DNA of 64,000 nt from UBA2357 sp041678045 (GTDB lineage: Bacteria > Pseudomonadota > Gammaproteobacteria > Burkholderiales > Rhodocyclaceae). The notes below the pieces were generated by a model that had not been told where the DNA came from, did not search any database, and saw only the letters and a list, made by a program, of their open reading frames with translations. The stretch lies in contig JBAYOV010000001.1 of NCBI GenBank assembly GCA_041678045.1, positions 100,947-164,946 on the forward strand. Reading direction: 5' to 3'. Position numbers and translations under genes: made by a program. Positions within the stretch are counted from its first letter, which is position 1. Every line of letters starts with the position of its first letter. This document shows positions 58,973-64,000 of this stretch, one piece after another.

Positions 58973-60235
58973 TTGAATACAGCGCAGATGAACAGTCGAG
59001 CAGACGATTTCGGTGCCTGGCCGCGCCGGGCGACCCGTCAGGTGGCCATCGGGCCGGTGATGGTCGGCTCCGCGCACCCGGTGGTGGTGCAGTCGATGAC
59101 CAACACCGATACGGCCGATGTGCTCGCCACGGCCATGCAGGTGGCCGAACTGACCAGGGCCGGTTCCGAGCTGGTACGGATCACCGTCAATAACGAAGAG
59201 GCCGCACGTGCCGTGCCGCACATTCGCGACCGTCTGCTGGCACTCAACATGGACGTTCCACTGGTGGGGGACTTCCATTACAACGGTCACCGCCTGCTGG
59301 CCGCACACCCGGCCTGCGCCGAGGCACTTGCCAAGTTGCGCATCAATCCGGGCAATGTGGGGCAGGGCAGCAAGCGCGACCCGCAGTTTGCCGCCATTGT
59401 CGAGACGGCCTGCCACCATGACAAACCGGTGCGCATCGGGGTGAACTGGGGCAGCCTGGATCAGTCGGTGCTGGCGCGCGTGATGGACGAAAATGCCCGC
59501 CTGCCGGAGCCGCGCGATGCCGGCGCCGTGATGCGCGAGGCGCTGGTGGTGTCGGCCATCGAGTCGGCGCGCAAGGCCGAGGACATCGGGCTGGGCGCCG
59601 ACCGGATCATCCTGTCGGCCAAGGTGTCCAGCGTGCAGGACCTCATCTCGGTGTACCGTGAGTTGGCCAGGCGCTGCGACTACCCGCTGCATCTGGGGCT
59701 GACCGAGGCTGGCATGGGCTCGAAGGGCATTGTGGCCTCGACGGCGGCGCTTGCCGTGTTGCTGCAGGAAGGCATTGGCGACACCATTCGGGTGTCGCTG
59801 ACGCCCGAACCAGGCGGCAGCCGCACCCAGGAGGTGATCGTCTCCCAGGAAATCCTGCAGACCATGGGCTTGCGTGCCTTCACCCCGCTGGTGACTGCCT
59901 GCCCGGGCTGCGGGCGCACCACCAGTACCTTCTTCCAGGAGTTGGCCTCCGGCATCCAGCAACATGTGCGCGAGCAGATGCCGGTGTGGCGTGAGCGCTA
60001 CGACGGGGTCGAGAACCTCACCCTGGCGGTGATGGGCTGTGTGGTGAACGGGCCGGGCGAGAGCAAGCATGCCAACATCGGCATTTCGCTGCCGGGCACC
60101 GGAGAGTCGCCCGCCGCCCCGGTGTATGTGGATGGTGAAAAGGTCACCACCCTGCGTGGCGATGACATTGCCACCGAATTCAGGGCCATCGTGGATGACT
60201 ACGTGGCCAGAAAATATCCCAAGAAAGCGGTGTGA
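58973..60235 (+). CDS. ispG: 4-hydroxy-3-methylbut-2-en-1-yl diphosphate synthase
   Basis: About 420 residues. This [4Fe-4S] enzyme catalyses the penultimate step of the MEP isoprenoid pathway. Landmarks are RRATRQVAIGPVMVGSAHPVVVQSMTNTDTADV, LVGDFHYNGHRLL, LRINPGNVGQGSK, and the cluster cysteines in TACPGCGRT and MGCVVNGPGES. I chose TTG 58973 because GGAG lies seven bases before it; ATG 58988, five codons later, has no ribosome-binding site but may also be used. Confidence 0.96.
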   Translation: MNTAQMNSRADDFGAWPRRATRQVAIGPVMVGSAHPVVVQSMTNTDTADVLATAMQVAELTRAGSELVRITVNNEEAARAVPHIRDRLLALNMDVPLVGDFHYNGHRLLAAHPACAEALAKLRINPGNVGQGSKRDPQFAAIVETACHHDKPVRIGVNWGSLDQSVLARVMDENARLPEPRDAGAVMREALVVSAIESARKAEDIGLGADRIILSAKVSSVQDLISVYRELARRCDYPLHLGLTEAGMGSKGIVASTAALAVLLQEGIGDTIRVSLTPEPGGSRTQEVIVSQEILQTMGLRAFTPLVTACPGCGRTTSTFFQELASGIQQHVREQMPVWRERYDGVENLTLAVMGCVVNGPGESKHANIGISLPGTGESPAAPVYVDGEKVTTLRGDDIATEFRAIVDDYVARKYPKKAV

Positions 60236-60259
60236 ACACCGCACCGAGAAGACACTTCA

Positions 60260-61552
60260 ATGAGCCAGACCTTACAAGCCGTGCGCGGGATGAACGACAT
60301 CCTGCCCGACGACGCCCATGTGTGGGAGCAATTCGAGAGCATCATCCGTGACTGGTTGCGCAGTTATGGCTATCGCCCGATCCGCATGCCCATCGTTGAG
60401 CCGACGGCACTGTTCAAGCGTGCCATCGGTGAAGTCACCGACATTGTCGAGAAAGAGATGTATTCCTTCGAGGATGCGCTCAACGGCGAGCACCTGACCC
60501 TGCGTCCCGAAGGCACCGCATCCTGCGTGCGTGCGGCGATCCAGCACAAGATGCTGGCGACCGGCTCGCACCGGCTTTACTATCATGGGCCGATGTTTCG
60601 CCATGAGCGGCCGCAGAAGGGGCGCTACCGCCAGTTTCATCAGGTGGGTATTGAGGCGCTCGGTTTTGCCGGTCCGGACATCGATGCCGAACACATCCTG
60701 ATGTGCGCCCGTCTGTGGGAGGATCTGGGGCTCGAAGATGTCAGCCTTGAGCTCAATTCGCTGGGGTCCAGCGAAGAGCGTGCGCACCATCGTGCTGCAC
60801 TGGTGGCCTATCTCGAGGCACATGTCGACCAACTCGACGACGATGCCCGCCGCAGACTGCACAGCAATCCGTTGCGCATTCTCGATACCAAGAACCCCGA
60901 CCTGCAGGCACTGGTCGAAGCTGCGCCCCGTCTGTATGACTACCTGGGCGAGGCGTCGCTGGCGCATTTCGAAGGCGTGCAGCAGATCCTGAAGGATGCG
61001 GGTCTGCCGTACCGGGTCAATCATCGCCTGGTGCGGGGTCTGGACTACTACAACCGCACCGTGTTCGAATGGGTCACCACACGCTTGGGGGCGCAGGGTA
61101 CGGTGTGTGCCGGCGGGCGCTATGACGGCCTGGTCGAGCAGCTTGGTGGCAAGCCGGCACCGGCTGCAGGCTTTGCCATGGGCGTGGAGCGTTTGCTGGC
61201 ATTGTGGCTGGAAAGCGGCAACGTGCCGGAGGCCGTGTCGCCCGAGGTGTACATGGTGCATGTGGGCGAGGCGGCCGGGCGCCAGGCTTTCCGCGCAGCC
61301 GAGCATCTGCGCGAACATGGTTTTGATGTGCTCACGCATTGTGGCGGGGGAAGCTTCAAGTCGCAGATGAAGAAGGCCGATGCCAGTGGTGCGCTGGTGG
61401 CTGTCATCATCGGTGAGGACGAGGCTGCAGCCGGAGAGGTGGGGCTGAAGCCGTTGCGCGTGTCTGGCGTGCAGCAGAGACTGAAAATGGAAGGCCTGGC
61501 GCAGGCTGTGGCCGATTGCCTGTACGGAGAGGATGACGATGGCAGTGTATGA
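60260..61552 (+). CDS. hisS: Histidyl-tRNA synthetase
   Basis: A 430-residue class II synthetase. It has the N-terminal LQAVRGMNDILPDDAHVWEQFE, motif 2 YYHGPMFRHERPQKGRYRQFHQVGIEALG, the histidine motifs LVRGLDYYNRTVFEWVT and GGRYDGLVEQLGG, and motif 3 GFAMGVERLLALW, followed by the anticodon-binding domain. Length matches E. coli HisS. The stop overlaps the yfgM start region by 14 bases. Confidence 0.98.
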   Translation: MSQTLQAVRGMNDILPDDAHVWEQFESIIRDWLRSYGYRPIRMPIVEPTALFKRAIGEVTDIVEKEMYSFEDALNGEHLTLRPEGTASCVRAAIQHKMLATGSHRLYYHGPMFRHERPQKGRYRQFHQVGIEALGFAGPDIDAEHILMCARLWEDLGLEDVSLELNSLGSSEERAHHRAALVAYLEAHVDQLDDDARRRLHSNPLRILDTKNPDLQALVEAAPRLYDYLGEASLAHFEGVQQILKDAGLPYRVNHRLVRGLDYYNRTVFEWVTTRLGAQGTVCAGGRYDGLVEQLGGKPAPAAGFAMGVERLLALWLESGNVPEAVSPEVYMVHVGEAAGRQAFRAAEHLREHGFDVLTHCGGGSFKSQMKKADASGALVAVIIGEDEAAAGEVGLKPLRVSGVQQRLKMEGLAQAVADCLYGEDDDGSV

Positions 61553-62186
61553 CCTGGAAGAGCAGGAACAGATTTCCCAGCTCAAGGCCTGGTGGGAGCA
61601 GTACGGCAAGTATGTGACCACGATTCTGGTGGTGGCCGCGCTGGCCTCGGTTGGCTGGCAGTCCTACCGCTGGTATCAGGACAAGCAGGCCGCGGAGGCG
61701 GGGGCGCTGTTCCAGGCGATGCAGACGGCTGCCGAAGGCGGTGATGTGGCGCGTACCCGGGAGCAGGCCGGTCAGTTGATCGAGCGTTTCCCGGGCACCG
61801 TGTATGCCGGCTATGCGGCGCTGGTGTCGGCCGACGTGCAGTTTGCCAGTGGTGACGCACGCAATGCGCGGGCACATCTCGACTGGCTCGCCAGCCAGGG
61901 CAAGGATGCGATGCTGCGTGACATGGCACGTCTGCGCATTGCCACCATTTTGCTCGAAGAGGGGCAGCATGCCGAAGCGCTGGCACAGCTTTCAGTCCCA
62001 TCCGTGCCTTCGCTGCGGGCGCGCTTCGAAGCCCTGAAGGGCGACATCCTGCTGGCCGACGACAAGCCGGCGCAGGCACGCGAGGCCTACCAGGCTGCGC
62101 TGGCCGCACTGGCCGCCAGCGGTGCGGGCGTCGGCGATGCCTTGTACAACGTGATTGCAGTCAAGGCAGAATCCCTGGAGGGTTGA
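61539..62186 (+). CDS. yfgM: YfgM-like ancillary SecYEG translocon subunit (TPR)
   Basis: 215 residues: cytoplasmic N-terminus (LEEQEQISQLKAWWEQYGK), one membrane helix (YVTTILVVAALASVGWQSY), then a periplasmic TPR-like helical domain. The signature QEQ-LKxWWxxYG fits the YfgM/Tpr21 family. YfgM works with PpiD at the Sec translocon. The adjacent bamB matches E. coli yfgM-bamB-der. ATG 61539 has AGAGG six bases upstream; an ATG two codons earlier (61533) is also possible. Confidence 0.9.
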   Translation: MAVYDLEEQEQISQLKAWWEQYGKYVTTILVVAALASVGWQSYRWYQDKQAAEAGALFQAMQTAAEGGDVARTREQAGQLIERFPGTVYAGYAALVSADVQFASGDARNARAHLDWLASQGKDAMLRDMARLRIATILLEEGQHAEALAQLSVPSVPSLRARFEALKGDILLADDKPAQAREAYQAALAALAASGAGVGDALYNVIAVKAESLEG

Positions 62187-62188
62187 TC

Positions 62189-63331
62189 ATGGTGCGTGCG
62201 CGCAGGCTGCTTGCGGTACTTGCGCTGGTCGGACTGGCCAGTGGGTGTTCGTCGCTCAATCCTTTTGCATCTTCTGCCCCCAAGCCTGCTGAATTGCAGC
62301 CCTTCGAGGCGACGGCGCAACTGCAGCCCCTGTGGCAGGCGCGTGTCCCGGGCGCGGGTGACTATCGCTTCTTTCCTGCCGTGGTGGGTGAGAATGTGTA
62401 TGTGGCCGGTCATGATGGCACGGTGAGCCTGTTGCGCAACGGCGCGGTGATCTGGTCGGTGAAGCTGGACAAGCGCCTGTCGGCCGGAGTCGGCAGTGAC
62501 GGACGTCTGGCGGTGGTGGTTGCGGTCGATGGCGAGGTGATCGCGCTGGACGCACAGAGCGGGCAGGCGCGCTGGCGGGCGTCGAGCGGGGTCGAAGTGC
62601 TGGCTCCGCCAGCGGTCGGCGAAAGCACCGTGGCGGTGCGTGCCTCGGACAGCCGGCTGATCGGTTTTGCGACGGCAGATGGCGCACAGCGCTGGACGTA
62701 CCGTCGCGACACGCCGGCCCTGTCCCTGCGTTCGGTGTCGGGCATGACACTGGACGGTCGGGTGCTGGTGCTCGGCTATCCGGGCGGACGGATTGCGGCG
62801 ATCAACATCGAAAATGGCGGCCCCCTGTGGGAGCTGACCGTTGCCGTTCCGCGCGGGGTGACCGAGCTGGAGCGGATTGCCGATGTGGTAGGGGCGCCTT
62901 CGGTGGGCGCGCGCGATGTGTGCGCGGTGAGCTATCAGGGGCGCATCGCCTGCTTTGATCTGAGTAATGGCAGCACCGTCTGGGCGCGTGATTTCTCAAG
63001 CAGCACCGGCCTGGATCGGGACACACGCTTCGCGCTGGTCACCGACGATCAGGACCGGGTGCATGCGCTGGATGTATTCAGCGGAGCCAGCGTGTGGGTG
63101 CAGGATGCACTGGTGCGCCGCGTGTTGACCCGCCCCCTCGTCGTGGGAGAGCATGTGGTGGTCGGCGATGTCGAGGGCTATGTGCATCTGCTGAGTCGTG
63201 AGCAGGGCCGCTTTGCCGCGCGTGCCCGTGTGGACAGCAGCCCGCTGAACGTGCCCCCACAACGCCTCGGCGTCAATGCCTTCGTCGTGCAGTCGCGCGA
63301 TGGAAGCGTCCAGGCTTTCGAGCCGAAATAA
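62189..63331 (+). CDS. bamB: Outer membrane protein assembly factor BamB
   Basis: A 380-residue lipoprotein (signal peptide ending GLASGC, C20) folding into an eight-bladed PQQ-type beta propeller. Blade motifs include VYVAGHDGTVSLLRNGAVIW, VIALDAQSGQARWRAS, GRIAAINIENGGPLWEL and GRIACFDLSNGSTVWARD. BamB is part of the BAM complex that inserts outer-membrane barrels. ATG 62189 has GGAGGG six bases upstream, which is better than the TTG at 62183. It precedes der by 31 bases. Confidence 0.97.
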   Translation: MVRARRLLAVLALVGLASGCSSLNPFASSAPKPAELQPFEATAQLQPLWQARVPGAGDYRFFPAVVGENVYVAGHDGTVSLLRNGAVIWSVKLDKRLSAGVGSDGRLAVVVAVDGEVIALDAQSGQARWRASSGVEVLAPPAVGESTVAVRASDSRLIGFATADGAQRWTYRRDTPALSLRSVSGMTLDGRVLVLGYPGGRIAAINIENGGPLWELTVAVPRGVTELERIADVVGAPSVGARDVCAVSYQGRIACFDLSNGSTVWARDFSSSTGLDRDTRFALVTDDQDRVHALDVFSGASVWVQDALVRRVLTRPLVVGEHVVVGDVEGYVHLLSREQGRFAARARVDSSPLNVPPQRLGVNAFVVQSRDGSVQAFEPK

Positions 63332-63362
63332 GCAGCAACAAGCGGAATAAGCGAACTCGCAG

Positions 63363-64000
63363 GTGAAACCCACTATCGTTCTGGTCGGCCGGCCCAATGT
63401 CGGCAAATCGACCCTTTTCAATCGCCTGACCAAGACGCGCGATGCGCTGGTTGCCGATCAGCCCGGTTTGACCCGTGACCGCCACTATGGCATCGGTCGT
63501 GTTGGCGAGCGTGACTATCTGGTGGTCGATACCGCCGGTTTCGATCCGGTGGCCAAGGACGGCATCATGCATGAGATGGCACAGCAGGCCGAGCAGGCCA
63601 TTGCTGAAGCCGATGCACTGCTGTTCCTGGTGGATGGCCGGGTCGGCCTCACGCCTCACGACGAGCAGATTGCCGCACGCCTGCGTCGCGCTGGCCGTCC
63701 GGTGCATCTGGTCGTGAACAAGTCCGAAGGCATGAACCGTAGCGTGGTGGCTGCGGAGTTTCATGCCCTGGGCCTGGGTGAGCCGCTGGTGATCTCGGCT
63801 TCGCATGGCGATGGGGTCCGGCAGTTGGTCGAGCTGGTGCTGGCGCCCTTTCCTCTGGACGAGGAGCAGGACGATGCGGCGCCCAGCGAGAAGGTGCCGC
63901 GCATCGCGCTGGTCGGGCGTCCGAATGTGGGCAAGTCCACCCTGGTGAATGCCCTGCTCGGTGAGGAGCGGGTGATTGCCTTCGACATGCCTGGTACCAC
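63363..64000 (+). CDS. der: Ribosome-associated GTPase Der (EngA), 3' part outside window
   Basis: The first 212 codons of a double-GTPase needed for 50S ribosome assembly. The first G domain has G1 GRPNVGKST (9-17), DTAGFDPV and NKSEG (NKxD variant). The second begins at about 185 with GRPNVGKSTLVNALLGEERVIAFDMPGT. It starts with GTG at 63363, the only initiation codon matching the family N-terminus KPTIVLVGRPN. The reading frame runs off the window end. Confidence 0.97.
   Translation, partial: MKPTIVLVGRPNVGKSTLFNRLTKTRDALVADQPGLTRDRHYGIGRVGERDYLVVDTAGFDPVAKDGIMHEMAQQAEQAIAEADALLFLVDGRVGLTPHDEQIAARLRRAGRPVHLVVNKSEGMNRSVVAAEFHALGLGEPLVISASHGDGVRQLVELVLAPFPLDEEQDDAAPSEKVPRIALVGRPNVGKSTLVNALLGEERVIAFDMPGT

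Noticed and set aside
1..64000. CRISPR arrays, insertion sequences, prophage genes, rRNA operons
   Set aside because: I found no regularly spaced repeats, transposase or integrase motifs, phage structural genes or rRNA sequence anywhere in the window.

Overview
The window reads as a chromosomal segment of a high-GC betaproteobacterium, most likely in or near the Rhodocyclales (Azoarcus/Thauera/Zoogloea-type). That placement is an inference from gene order: a complete mraZ-to-lpxC division/cell-wall cluster followed by secA, a tgt-queA/secDF-yajC block, and the rlmN-pilW-rodZ-ispG-hisS-yfgM-bamB-der block. There are no insertion sequences, phage genes or CRISPR arrays. Almost everything is core housekeeping, and the only clear accessory locus is a DarTG toxin-antitoxin/anti-phage pair.

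Layout. 1-3.4 kb: a truncated membrane-bound PAS-GGDEF protein, then olsA and olsB for ornithine lipids (all minus strand). 3.4-4.3 kb: a PfkB-family sugar kinase. 4.4-6.2 kb: darT-darG, bounded by a short imperfect inverted repeat and preceded by a possible HsdM N-terminal remnant. 6.3-12.2 kb (minus): a DUF3426 zinc-ribbon protein, prmA, accC, accB, a TlpA-type thioredoxin and a conserved protein of unknown function. 12.2-17.9 kb: mpl, then dolP-diaA-yraN (minus), then rsmI, pyrC and a small lipoprotein gene. 17.97-18.35 kb: RNase P RNA. 18.6-36.6 kb: the mraZ-rsmH-ftsL-ftsI-murE-murF-mraY-murD-ftsW-murG-murC-ddlB-ftsQ-ftsA-ftsZ-lpxC cluster, with a recognisable MraZ operator at its head and start/stop overlaps or near-contact at every junction from mraZ to ftsA. 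36.6-43 kb: a two-helix membrane protein, dciA (minus), secA, an HDOD-GAF regulator and argJ. 43-45.2 kb: apaG (minus), purB and a DUF2322-like gene ending at a strong terminator. 45.3-50.8 kb (minus): secF, secD, yajC, tgt and queA. 50.84-50.92 kb: tRNA-Leu(CAA). 51-53 kb: an nhaR-like LysR gene divergent from a yccA-type membrane protein. 53-55.9 kb: accA, tilS and ndk. 55.9-64 kb: rlmN, pilW, rodZ, ispG, hisS, yfgM, bamB and the 5' part of der, nearly all overlapping.

The genes work together in envelope growth and division: peptidoglycan precursors and recycling (mur genes, mraY, ddlB, mpl), the divisome (ftsLIWQAZ, rodZ, dolP), lipid A and ornithine lipid (lpxC, olsAB), fatty-acid entry (accA, accB, accC), protein export (secA, secDF-yajC, yfgM) and outer-membrane assembly (bamB). 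Translation and RNA modification form a second theme (prmA, rsmI, rsmH, rlmN, tgt, queA, tilS, hisS, der, rnpB). I saw no wholly unknown multi-gene system. The best candidates for a second look are the darTG boundaries, the palindrome cluster between olsA and the GGDEF gene, the operator-like repeat upstream of nhaR, the Gly/Asp-rich insertion in RlmN, and the empty space where aroQ might be expected upstream of accB.
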